DNA from: Plectosphaerella cucumerina
Taxonomy: Eukaryota; Ascomycota; Sordariomycetes; Glomerellales; Plectosphaerellaceae
Reading direction: 5' to 3'
Length of the DNA stretch: 64,000 nucleotides
NCBI GenBank assembly: GCA_020746995.1
Contig: JAGPXD010000001.1
Span: 2,728,001 to 2,792,000 of the forward strand
Shown here: positions 45,001 through 55,957 of the stretch, in pieces
Position numbering within the stretch: the first letter of the stretch is position 1
How the letters are laid out: each line of letters opens with the position of its first letter
Made by a program: the position numbers and the translations under genes
The notes under the pieces: generated by a model
What the model saw: only the letters and a program-made list of their open reading frames with translations
Databases searched by the model: none
What the model was told of the DNA's origin: nothing

Positions 45001-45515
45001 CTCGAATCGGGATTTCACCCACCTAAAAACCACACCCACGAAGGCTGGCCGCGCCCTACCCTCCCTCATCGACTGCCCTGCCACACCCAGCCTGCCAGTG
45101 CACGCTACCGCCGTCGCCGCGACTGGGCAATTCCTCGGAAGCCAAACAGAACAGCGAGAACCGAGACCAAAACACAGACCTCCAATTTCGATCCCAGCCC
45201 GCCGCTGCCCTCCTCTTTGTTTGGAGCGGAGGGCGTGCCCGTTCTTATCGACGGGAAACGAGAAGCGCCCAGACAGCTCAAGCTCAGCCCAGCGAACAAG
45301 CTCTGGCAACGGCACGGGCGGATGGGAATGGGGTGAAGGAGCCAAGACTGCCCAGACTTTCAGCACTCTCCAGAGCAGAGGTGGCCCAGCGATGGCCCAG
45401 AGCCGAGCCTGGTCCCCGTCTTTTTGGGTTTCGGCAGTCTTGTTCGAGAAGCACGGCAGCTCGGGTCACACACACTACGACGTGTTCGTCGACGACCTGG
45501 ATACCGACGTGGGGT

Positions 45516-45563
45516 AGCGTGCCAGCGTACCAGCGTTCCAGCGTTCCGGCGTTCCAGCGTCCC
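45516..45563 (+). repeat. 8-bp tandem repeat, six copies (AGCGTTCC type)
   Basis: The copies read AGCGTGCC, AGCGTACC, AGCGTTCC, AGCGTTCC, GGCGTTCC, AGCGTCCC. The last bases of each unit vary while the GCGT core is fixed. Confidence 0.85.
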
Positions 45564-48500
45564 CAAGCGTGCAAACCGAACGAGCCAACGACCGCCGCCG
45601 GCGCCACGTCTCCTGCTGTCCCTTTTCCCGAACCTTACCACTGTTGGTCGGCATGATACCGACGGCCCTGCTAGCATCACCGACGGCGCCCGAAGCCGCT
45701 CACTACCTACTCTGGCTAGGCGCTTGACGAAACGATTACGACTGCTTCTAGAGTATCCGGCAAGTCGGCCGAGAGACGCCCGGAAAAGCGAATGTCCATC
45801 ATCTTCTGCCGGGCCTCAATCTGCAACAACCACCTCCAACGCCAGCCCAGCTCGTGGGGCCGTGCCGCACTCCAAACGCATAATTACGTATAGTACAAGG
45901 CGAGACGGCGCAGGACTTACTACTTCGTACATGCAAAAGCACGCCACAAGCATCTCCTCTGCCAGTTGTGCCGCCTGAACCTCCCACCTGCTCGCAGTCT
46001 CGGCATGGCATCTTCCGGGCCGGGCGTTGGTGGGCATGGAGCTTCACCCTCTTCCTCCCGAGGGCCTTACGGTATCACCATTTCTCGGCATGGTTCGCTT
46101 GCCTGCCAGACAGCCAGATGACAACACGCCGTGTGTGCCGCGCAGCACCACAAGCCACCAGCCATACGAGTATCGAACGCAAACCCCCAAGGCCGCGCCA
46201 GCTGGGCTGAGATCGCCCGCGGAACTCGCTCAGCCCCTGTAGCACTCCTTTCCTACAGAGTTAGATTCCTGTTTTCGGGCTTCAACACGATCCCGAAAGG
46301 GTGCCAGTCCCTGGCCGGTCACGTCGTTAACCTCCCACGCCCTGTCACCCCCTTGCTGCCGCGCCTCACGCTGCCTGCCAGATGCAACTGCAAGGCCGAT
46401 CATCCACGTTTTGCCTGCGCTGCCCTGCCTGTCTGCGCCTGCGCTTGCACTTACTACGCCTTGCGCAGCTATATCACAACACCCGCGGCATCAACACCGC
46501 CTGACCCTCCAAACAACGAGGCTCTTGGCGCACGTCTTATCAAGTGCCGTCGATGGCGGGGACCTCAACGTCAGTTCTCAACCAGCGCTGAAGCCACAAA
46601 ACAACCACCCCCGGCCTGCCATCCCCTCGACCCCCTGCCACTGCTGGCAGACTGCTCTCTTGGCTTCGCACCAGCGGGTCTCGCACGGCACTCGGCCCCT
46701 GGAGGACAGCCGCCATTTGTTCACCTCCCACAGACGCACACACCCAAACACACTGCACTCACCCAATGGCCAGCGAGCCCGGGTATCCACGAGAGACCCT
46801 GCAGGGGATCGACTCCACCGCCGCCTTTGCGCGACATGATTTGATCGGTACCGTGCGTCCGTGCGGGCCAACCTCACCACCCCCTGCTGAACCAGCGATG
46901 TCGCTGCCGCATCGCTTTCGGCCTCTCCTTCACCTCCCTCCCACACGGCACCGCCCACACGGCGAGCGAGTGGGATGGGACCCCTTTGGCCCGTCAACGC
47001 CCGCCATCGCTGGCGTCTGGGCGAACGGTATCCAGTCACTCTCCCACGGCCCTCATTGATATCAGGGCCGAGCACGATACACCGAATCTCCATCGATCAC
47101 GAGTCAGCAGAGTCTCCTCTCTTGCTCCATACTTGCGATACACCAGCAGTAACACACTCTTCACGACAGGGACGTCGGCATTTTAGAGTTTACTTCAGGT
47201 GCTTCGCAATGGACACCACGCCCGCCCCCTCTCCGACAGCACGTGGCCCGGGAACGCCAAAGGGTAACGCGCCCTACGGTCGGAACCCCGAATGCCAGTC
47301 GTTCGTCGCCAATCTGGTAGCTGGTCCAGACCGGCCACCCCCTTTCTGGCAGGAACCGGCCTCGGAAAACCCCCGTACCCTCCCCTGATGCGCATGCAGT
47401 TCGTCAGCAACCTCGTGGCACCGTTGGGGGAATCAAGTGATTGCCAGCCTGCCGTCTGCATCCAGGTCCGGGTCCCAGGGAGCCCTGGTAGCAGCCCCCT
47501 CTCCAGACGCGACGCTGCTGTGCAGGGCAAGCCAGGGCAGGGGCAGACAGGCCATGCTAGGGTCAGGGGGGACCGTAGCCGTAGGGGTGGGTGTCTGCTT
47601 TTCCGGGCATGGGCCACCCCCGGCTCGTTCCTCGTATCTGGTGATCCCGAAAATGCTTGTTCCCAGACAGCAGGGAACCCGGTATGCGACGCTGCCGCCA
47701 TCACAAGGCAAGGCGGGCTTCTTTTTCGTTCAAAGCAAGGATCGTCCCGTCTGCCCGAAGATTCGGCGGGCACCTGCAGGCATGCCTGATTGAGCACATC
47801 GTCGACGCTACTGGGATTTTATGCCAATGCCATCCCGCGACACGTCGTCAGGTCGTCGTCAGATTGCCCTATCTCCCGTCGGGACCTTCCCCGAGGGGGC
47901 TCCCTTGCGGGTGTCGTGCAGGCCTTTGGGCGATTGTTTCGAATGCTGCAAGGCGAGCGAGGGAACGTTATATGTCCACGCATGTCAAACATGCCGCCGC
48001 CTCCGCCGGACCCCCCTTTCCCACTTGCAAGTACCCCTCCACATCATCGTCGCTATCCACCCCCGAATTGCCAAGGCCGCCCGGGACACCACCTTCATTA
48101 GCTGCCCAGCGGAGAGTCCCCAAGATCTGCCTCTGAGGATCGGGGCGGGCATAGTGCAGTGTTGTGATCGCCACGGAGGAGGCACACGGGAGCGGGAGGA
48201 GCGCGAACCTGCACAACTCGGCTCGCGGTTGTACTTCCACGTTGAGCCAACACCTCCGTCTTGACGAACCGTTGGGCCAACTGACGTCAATACCCCGCGC
48301 TGGGCGTCCGTCAGGCTGGCTCGCTTCCGGCACCGCGGTGTGAACTCCGCGCTTGTTGCAGACAGGGGCTGGGCGAAAACGGTTCACGCCATCGAGAGAC
48401 GCCGCGAGGATCGAGCGCCCATTTGGCAGCAGCAACAGCAACAGAAAAGGGGGGGGGTCCATCAACACACCCCTGCGTCCCCGACGTCCTGCCCCCCTGG

Positions 48501-48893
48501 CGTCAGCCTGTCACCCGCTGTCAACCCTCCCTCAGATGCGGTATAATGAACGGATTATGACAGTGTGGCAGCCGCATGCCACGCTGTCTGAGAGTCGTGC
48601 GTGTCTTGAGGCGGAGGAGGCTTGCTCGATTGACCCCGTTAATAAAGACGCGCGCGGGTGGCCCAATCCGTCACTGGTGCTCCCCCACCGTCCGCGAGGA
48701 TGGTACTGTACCAGGTACTTGCCTGTCCGCATCTCTGCAGCAAACTTGCAACCTGCCAGTGCATCGCCATGGGAGCGCCTTTGGAGGTTCAAGCAAGCCA
48801 CCGCCCGCTGCTCCATGGGTGATCAGCAATGCAGCACGCCCGAAGCAGGTTTTTACTTTGCAAGTCTGTGTCACCTGGCTTGGCTTCAACCCC

Positions 48894-48914
48894 ATGATGA
48901 TGATGATGATGATG
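48894..48914 (+). repeat. ATG trinucleotide microsatellite
   Basis: Seven perfect ATG units. Confidence 0.9.
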
Positions 48915-51800
48915 TCGTCCCAGGACGCCGCATCACCTGACCTTGATATATCGAAGACAAAAGGGGGGGAGTTGCTCGCGTCCCGAACCTTACTGCCGCC
49001 CGCCCGTTGGGAGATAGAGACACGCACGCACACACCGACACGCACACCTCACGCACAACCTCCTCTCTGGCTTGCGAGCTCGCCAAGCTCCCTCCTGCCA
49101 CCAACAGGCCACGCGTGCTGGAAAGATGTTGTTCCTCGCCTACCGCGCCGTAGCAGCACTTGGTCCTGCGGGCGAAGAGTGTGCACCGGGCCGGTCGTGC
49201 ATCTAATCTCCCGCCAAGTCGCAGCAAATGGCGCGATTTGTTCAAGGGCCTTGCCTTGCCTTGCATTGAAGGGCCTGGGCGGACAGCGGTTTCAGTGGCC
49301 AGGAGCTCCCTTCTGACAGACGGGACGGGGTGAGAGGGGCTCACCCGAGGGTGCGTGCCTCGCCCTACGATACGGCAGCATGCTCGCTCGGTGGCATCTC
49401 TGTTCGCTGGACGAGCCGTTCACATGGGGGCGGGGGTGTTCAACCAGATGAACACATACCGCAACTAAGCGCCGTGGGCATCCTCGTCGACGAGAGGGGA
49501 AGCCCCCATCCTCACCCCTGCCTATGAGGTCCGCCTGAGAAAAAATCGGCCGACATGCCTCCATGGCTTGGGGGTCACAGGTTTGCGCCAGAGGTGTCCA
49601 AGGGCAAGGGCCTCTTCTCATCTCGCGATCGAGATATGCTCCGTCACTATCGTCAACTTGATCAGTATGGCTGACACTTTCATGTAGGAAGGAAGGATGT
49701 CGATCTACCTTGCTTACACGCGCGGCCTGGGGACTGATTCTGCAGTTCAACAGATGGAGAGACTCAATCAGGGAAGACGGGGCAGCAGGGCAGCACACAC
49801 CCATCACGCCTGTTTGGCGGTCCCGTGCCGGGGGGCTCGGTAAGTAGCCACTGGCAAGACGCCTCGGCGAGGACGAACCTTCTCAGGAAGGGGGCCCAAC
49901 GAGAGGGGGGTTCGTCTCGTCGAGCATCTGGCGCCCCCTACCATCCCCCCGGTCCTGACAGCGCCCCGACACCGGGACGTGTCGGCTGCGAGCAGGAGAG
50001 CGCTTCAGAAAACAACAATACGGCCGCGTCCAATCTGGGGGGCCGCAGTAGCGAATGCCCGTCTGTCCCACCCCTGCGGCGCGGTTATTAGGCCGCGAGT
50101 CATGATGCCAAGCGCAATCCTCCCCCCTCCCCCCCGAACCGGGGTGTGGCCTCTTTCTGCTTTCTCCTCGAGGGTGGGAGCTGCCGCCAGAATGGAGCCC
50201 GTGTGCTCCCGCCATACGCCGTCGAAAAAGGGCCCATCGCGAGCCTGGGCAGGCAGCAACGAAAGAGATAGAGCTCGGTGACCCAGCGGGTACGGGCGCG
50301 CCGTCCGCTATCCCCCCTCCTCCCGATAGCGGCAGCCCTGCCAGGCTGAGATCTGTAACGCTCGTGGGGAAAGCTTGTCGACGGACGAAAGATGGCGGGC
50401 GCGCCGTCGGGTGGGAAGAGAGAAGCAGGCTGGCTCGGTCTTGGGGCGTCTGCGGCACCACCACCCCGTGCCTAGCCCCGTGTCATCCCTTGCCTTTCCC
50501 CTCCTCCTCCCTTCCCCCCGGGCATGGGCGTTCACGGAGGACATCGCAATCCGGTACGGGAGGACCGGTAAGACGAGGATGGGAAAGCCAACATTTCGTG
50601 TCGACTTGGCGCGCGCGGCAAGGCCGCTTCCTTTCGGGGGGCGCGAGGGCGTGCGTGCGGCGGCGCGGCCTACGGACGGAGGGCAGGGGGCGGCCGAGGA
50701 TACCCCTTTCTCTACGGGCTGACGGCCGGGAGTGGACAAGTCCATCTCCATCTCCCCCTGGAAGTGCTTGGATATGGGAGGGCGCACAGAGGCGGCCGGA
50801 TCGAGCACGCGAGCGGATGGACTCTGTGTCCCGGTGGCCGAGAGCAGGCCAGAGGGCAGAGAGAGCGGGAGGTTGGCCGAGGACTCAGCGTTGGATTCCA
50901 GCTCGGCACCTGCTTCGCCGCGAGGGGTAACAGGGGCAGGAGATCTCCTTTCCACAGCGTTGGAGGTGTGGCATCTTGTTCTCGTGTGTTAATAGGGATT
51001 ATCAGGCTTCTTACCCTTCTTGTGTCGTCGGGCTCGGGAGGCACAATGCGATTGTGCCCGTGCAACGGGATCTGCTGCTTGGGCTTGGTGCTTTGCTGCC
51101 CAACGCTGTCTTGACCTGAAGTCCGATGGAACATCCTGGATTGGTCACGTGACTCGGGACTGCCGATTCAGGATCACATGATATATCACATGACAAGGAA
51201 AGTGTCGCGGAAACTCCGGGCTTACACCGGCATTTCACCGGCCGAAAGTCTCCACTGCCGGGGCGGGACGTCGCCGGCCGCGGCCCAAGATGAACGATTC
51301 TCCCCGGTTTCTCCGCCGCCAAAACCGGGCTTCCGGAATGTCGGGACGTCGTTCAGAGCTCGTGATGGCTACCTATTGGCCGCCGGCGGTCTCTCGAGGC
51401 CGGGAGATCCTCGGTATGGGCGGTTACCTCCGCGTTAGGGCCAAGGGCAGGACGTCGCGAGAGGAAACAAAACAGGGTCGGTCTCTCTTCCGTTGGGGGG
51501 AGACGCGGGGTTTCGGCGCCTTCGGATCATGGATATCCACGGGGTAATGGGTGTGAGAGGTCGGGTCCGGGGCTCAAGTGGCAATGTGCGATGGGCTTGA
51601 GATCCGTCCCCGCGGAAGACCGCCCGGCGCGTCGTCGGTTGACTGCCCGGCGATGCGACAGCCGCCATGGCGTTGACTTTTGCCTTGAAAACTAGTGACA
51701 TGTTTGTCGATGGGGGAGAAGGCGGGGTCAGGACAATGCAGCCTTTTTGCCGGACGACCGACCCCTCGTTTCTCGTCCGAGCCCGAACCTCATGACGGCG

Positions 51801-51807
51801 TATTTAA
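51801..51807 (+). promoter_or_regulatory. TATA-like element upstream of the beta-glucosidase gene
   Basis: TATTTAA lies 158 bp before the ATG. A second AT-rich candidate (TAAATAG, 51,904-51,910) is 55 bp before the ATG. A GCGGGG sequence at 51,722, matching the CreA core SYGGRG, is nearby. All are consensus matches only. Confidence 0.35.
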
Positions 51808-51964
51808 CAGACGCCGGTCCCCTCGATGAGGAGGGGTAAAGAGGAGGGACAGCTTTCACTCTTCATCCGCCCTCCGTCACCCCCCTCATCCCTCGGCCCC
51901 GCGTAAATAGAAGGTGGCCTGTTTTGTTTCCAGCATCTCATACGACACATACATATCGCCCATC

Positions 51965-54584
51965 ATGGCAGACACCATCGACGTCGAGGCTCTGCTCAAG
52001 AAGCTCACCAACTCTGAAAAGGTGGACCTGCTGGCGGGTAATACCTCGAGCCTCTCTGCGTCACGACTCGGCTTCAGTAAGCGCTAACCGACTTATCAAA
52101 GGTATCGACTTTTGGCACACCAAGTCGCTCCCCCAGCATGGCATCCCGTCCATTCGCCTGACGGACGGCCCCAACGGCGTCCGCGGCACAAAGTTCTTCG
52201 ATGGCATCAAGGCGGCCTGCTTCCCCTGCGGCACGGCCCTGGGCGCCACCTTCAACCAGACGCTCCTCGAGGAGGCAGGCCGCAAGATGGGCGACGAGGC
52301 TAAGCTTAAGGGCGCCCACTGCATTCTGGGCCCAACTATCAACATGCAGCGCGCGCCCCTGGGCGGCCGCGGCTTCGAGTCTATCGGCGAGGACCCTGTG
52401 CTCGCCGGTCTGGGATCAGCAGCCCTGTGCCGCGGCATCGAGAGCACCGGCGTCCAGGCTACTCCTAAGCACTTCGTCTGCAACGACCACGAGCACCGCC
52501 GCAACGCCGTCCAGTCTATCCTGACCGAGCGTGCCCTGCGCGAGATCTATGCTCTTCCCTTCCAGCTGACGGTCCGCGACTCGACTCCTGGCGCCTTCAT
52601 GACCGCCTACAACGGCGTCAACGGGACGTACTGCAGCGAGAACCCGGACCTGCTGGAGAAGCTGCTGCGGAAGGAGTGGGGATGGAACGGCATGATCATG
52701 TCCGACTGGGTAAGACTTCTTGCTTCTCTAAGCTATTGCTCCAGTTGCTGACCTTCGTAGTACGGCACCTACACAACGACCGAGGCGGCCAACGCCGGCC
52801 TCGACCTCGAGATGCCCGGCCCTCCCCGCTTCCGTGGCGAGCTGCTCAAGTTCAACGTGTCGACCGACAAGGTCAAGCAGCACACGCTCGACCAGCGCGC
52901 CCGCGCCATGCTCAACTTCATCAAGAAGGCCATGGAGCTCGGCATCCCCGAGAACGCTCCCGAGACGACGGGCGACACCCCCGAGACGGCCGAGCTCCTC
53001 CGCCGCATCGGTGGCGAGTCCCTCGTCCTCCTCAAGAACGACAACAACGTCCTCCCCCTCAAGAAGGACAAGAAGACGGTCGTCATCGGCCCCAACGCAA
53101 AGATCGCCACCTACCACGGCGGCGGCTCCGCCTCCCTCGCCGCCTACTACGCCGTCACCCCCTTTGACGGCATCAGCCAGAAGCTCGACGAGGCCCCAGG
53201 CTACACCGCCGGCGCCTACTCGCACAAGCTCCTCCCACTCATCGGCAACGTCCTGAAGACCCCCTCGGGCGAGCAGGGCATGACTATGCGCGCGTACGCG
53301 CAACCCCCTGGCACCGAGAACCGAGAGTCGGTCGACGAGCGCGTGCTGTCCAAGACGGAGATGCTGCTTGTCGACTATTACAACGACCGCATCAAGGACC
53401 CGTTGTGGTATGCAGAGTTTGAGGGCTCCTTCGTCGCCGAGGAGGACTGCGAGTACGAGCTGGGACTGATTGTGTGCGGCACGGCAAAGCTCTTCGTCAA
53501 CGACGAGCTCGTCATCGATAACGCTACCACGCAGCGCCAGGGCGATGCCTTCTTCGGCGCCGCTACGGTCGAGGAGAAGGGAAAGATTAACCTGACAAAG
53601 GGCGAGACGTACAACTTCCGCGTCGAGTTCGGATCGGCTCCCTCGTCGAAGCTGCAGGGTAACAACGTCATCTTCGGCGGCGGCGCCCTTCGCATCGGAG
53701 GGTGCAAGGTCATCGATGCGAAGGAGGAGATTGCCCGCGCTGCCGCCCTGGCGAAGGATGCCGACCAGGTTATCATCTGCTCTGGCCTGAACGCCGACTG
53801 GGAGACAGAGGGCAACGACCGCGATCACATGGACCTCCCCGGCCACCTGGACGAGCTCATCTCGGCCGTCGGCAAGGCCAACCCCAACACCGTGGTCGTG
53901 AACCAATCCGGCACCCCCGTGACGATGCCATGGATCGACGACGTCGCCGGCCTCGTCCAGGCCTGGTACGGCGGCAACGAGACAGGCAACGCCATCGCCG
54001 ACGTCCTTTTCGGCGACGTCAACCCCTCGGGCAAGCTGTCCCTCTCCTTCCCTCGCAGACTGCAGGACAACCCCGCCTTCCTCAACTACCGCTCCGAGTT
54101 CGCGCGGGTGTTCTACGGCGAGGACGTCTACGTCGGCTACCGATACTACGAGTTCGCCGACCGCGCCGTCCTCTTCCCCTTCGGCCACGGCCTGTCCTAC
54201 ACCACATTCACCTTCTCCGACGTCTCCGTCTCCGTGTCCGACGGCAAGCTCAGCGTCGAGGTGACGGTCGAGAACACGGGCTCCGCCCGCGGTGCAGAGG
54301 TCGTCCAGGTCTACGTCGCGCCGAAGCAAAAGTCCCGCGTCAACCGTCCCATCAAGGAGCTCAAGGGCTTTGCCAAGGTGTTCCTCGACGCGGGCAAGAG
54401 CGAGCGCGTCACTGTTGAGGCGCAGGCAAAGTATGCTGCGGCATACTGGGATGAGGACCGCCACGAATGGTGTGTTGAGGCTGGTGACTACGATGTCATC
54501 GTTTCTGACAGCAGTGCCGTCTCGGACAAGGCTGTCAAGGGTTCGTTCACGGTTGAGGAGACGTACTGGTGGTCGGGCCTGTAG
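51965..54584 (+). CDS. Intracellular GH3 beta-glucosidase with PA14 insert
   Basis: Model join(51965..52037, 52102..52709, 52761..54584), 834 aa, start MADTIDVEALLKKLTNSEK. Both introns are short with clear sites (GTAATA...CAAAG, 64 bp; GTAAGA...CGTAG, 51 bp). The order is the GH3 N-terminal barrel (IRLTDGPNGVRG, GRGFESIGEDP, KHFVCNDHEHRRN), the catalytic Asp in MIMSDW-YGTY (Asp ~226, spanning intron 2), the first part of the GH3 C-terminal domain (SLVLLKNDNNVLPL), a PA14 module (~400-555, DYYNDRIKDPLWYAEFEG), the rest of the C-terminal domain (LSFPRRLQDNP) and a fibronectin-III-like end. It hydrolyses terminal beta-glucosyl residues from cellobiose or aryl/alkyl glucosides. There is no signal peptide, so it is probably cytosolic and would act on imported disaccharides or conjugates. 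Confidence 0.95.
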
Positions 54585-54980
54585 GCTATGAGTTGTTGAT
54601 TAGATGAATTAGATGACAGATAGAGTAGAGGTCGTCACATGGTAGAAGGAATCAGCGTGTTTTCCTCGATGCTTCTGCCAGCTTGTTTGATGTCATCTCA
54701 CGTGAAGAAGGAAAGAAAGGTTAGGGAGAAAAAGTGTTATACAAGGCAGTTAATTAACTGCAGACCACTAGAATCTGCCTAATCAATTGATAATTCGCGA
54801 AATTTTAGACAAACATCAAGGTCACCTGTCATCGTGGACACACCACCTCGCCATGCACTGAGACTCAATCACGTGACACCGCGACCCCCACCAAACACCA
54901 ACGCGCTTCACGTCCATCACCATCCTCGTATGTCACCGCCACCACAACTCAAGCTTCAACCGCCCGCCAACCTGCCCACC
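54585..54980. other. Intergenic between beta-glucosidase and fta4
   Basis: About 0.4 kb, AT-richer than its flanks (54,590-54,810), typical of a 3' untranslated region followed by a compact promoter. An in-frame ATG at 54,930 could extend the next protein by 17 residues. Confidence 0.5.
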
Positions 54981-55775
54981 ATGGCCCACCAACCACCCAC
55001 AATCCTCTTCCTCAAACAATCTTTCCTCGAAACCCAAGTCCGCCTCCTCTCCCGCCCCCTCGAACTCACACCAGCTTGGCCCACCCGCAACGCCTCCTCC
55101 GACGACCCCCTCCCCCAACCCTCCGTCGACGAGGCCCTCCACCGCGCCAACCGCGCCCTCGCCGAACACACCCGCCGCGTCTACCCCCCACAATCCACAC
55201 GCATCGTCGCCGAACAGATCAACAAGCTCTACAAGCCCGGCAGCCCCGCCCTCCACGAAGATGACGAAGAGGAAGACGATGCAGATGCTCCCCCCAAGCG
55301 AGGCGCGGATCTGAGTACGTCGCCCTGTGCCCTGGCCCTGAAAGATCAAAGCTGACCACCGCCCCCAGCGGACGCAACAACAATCTCCTCCCTTCCTCCT
55401 ACCTGGCCCATAGAGGCAGACACGACCGACCACCCGATGGAATCCGCCCGCTACGCCGAGCTCTCCGCCTCCCTCGCCTCTCTCTCCGCGCGGCGTGCTG
55501 AGGTTCTCGAGCGCGTACAGCGCCTCCGCCGAATGCAGGCTGCTCTGCGCCCATTTTCCTCGGACGATGGCGCCGCAAGCACAGTCCAGGAGAACCTCGC
55601 CACGCGCGACGGACAGGTTGAGAAGGAGCTCGAGAAGATGCGCATGCTGCTCGTCAGGGTCGGCGGGCGTGTGTCGAAGTTGCCGAATCCTGCGGACGAT
55701 AGTGACGAAGTCATGGTCGAGTCGCCGGCCGTGGTCCAGAGGAATAAGGTCAATGCCCTCCTGGACCTGTACTGA
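54981..55775 (+). CDS. fta4: Kinetochore Sim4 complex subunit Fta4 (inner kinetochore)
   Basis: Model join(54981..55314, 55369..55775), 246 aa. The intron is clear (GTACGT, CTGACC branch, CCCAG). I chose ATG 54981 (MAHQPPTILFLKQSF) because its CCCACC context is favourable and relatives start close to PTI-x-LK. The N-terminal pattern TILFLKQSFLETQVRLLSRPL, then VDEALHRANRALAEHTRRVY and IVAEQINKLY, matches Fta4, a constitutive centromere-associated network protein that bridges centromeric chromatin and the outer kinetochore. An acidic linker (EDDEEEDDADAPPKRGAD) precedes a C-terminal coiled coil (AELSASLASLSARRAEVLER). It is convergent with the calpain gene (182 bp between stops). Confidence 0.8.
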
Positions 55776-55957
55776 CCAAGTCCGGTGGCAACATTTCACA
55801 GTCAAGAAACAGCGCAGGCGTTTGGGAATGGATATACCCCTGGGAATGGAGTTTTTGGGTTTAATGATTCTACGTAGGACTTCATGATTTAGGTTCGTAA
55901 TCCCCCGGCCGGCCCGCCAGGGTCGTATACAGATGCTCGCGCGGTGGTGTCGATGCC

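Larger units (their letters stand above)
38838..51964. other. 13.1-kb region with no supportable gene
   Basis: This is the longest interval in the window between supportable genes. The first ~800 bp is less GC-rich and is probably the bZIP 3' untranslated region and flank. The rest is GC-rich with many chance open frames (for example 44,564-45,517 plus; 46,131-46,844 plus; 43,523-44,140 minus). They lack ATG starts, domain motifs or believable introns. No transposase, reverse transcriptase or RNA gene is recognisable, and there is no RIP-like AT enrichment. Small repeats inside are listed separately. The last ~200 bp belongs to the beta-glucosidase promoter. Confidence 0.5.

Noticed and set aside
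44564..45517. 317-codon plus-strand open frame
   Set aside because: It begins with GTG, overlaps other long frames on both strands, contains the 8-bp repeat and shows no family motif. This is expected by chance in GC-rich DNA.
46131..46844. 237-codon plus-strand open frame in the 13-kb interval
   Set aside because: Its composition is Pro/Ala/Arg-rich like shadow frames, with no conserved motif or splice context.
50308..51134. Possible two-exon minus-strand gene starting MFHRTSGQDSVGQQ, with a GTAAGA donor near 51,010
   Set aside because: The first exon reads plausibly, but every nearby acceptor leading to the more protein-like downstream frame is in the wrong phase. No known family is evident.
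52728..54464. 578-codon minus-strand open frame
   Set aside because: It is antisense to the GH3 beta-glucosidase. The Leu/Val/Glu-rich translation is the reverse shadow of a high-GC3 gene.
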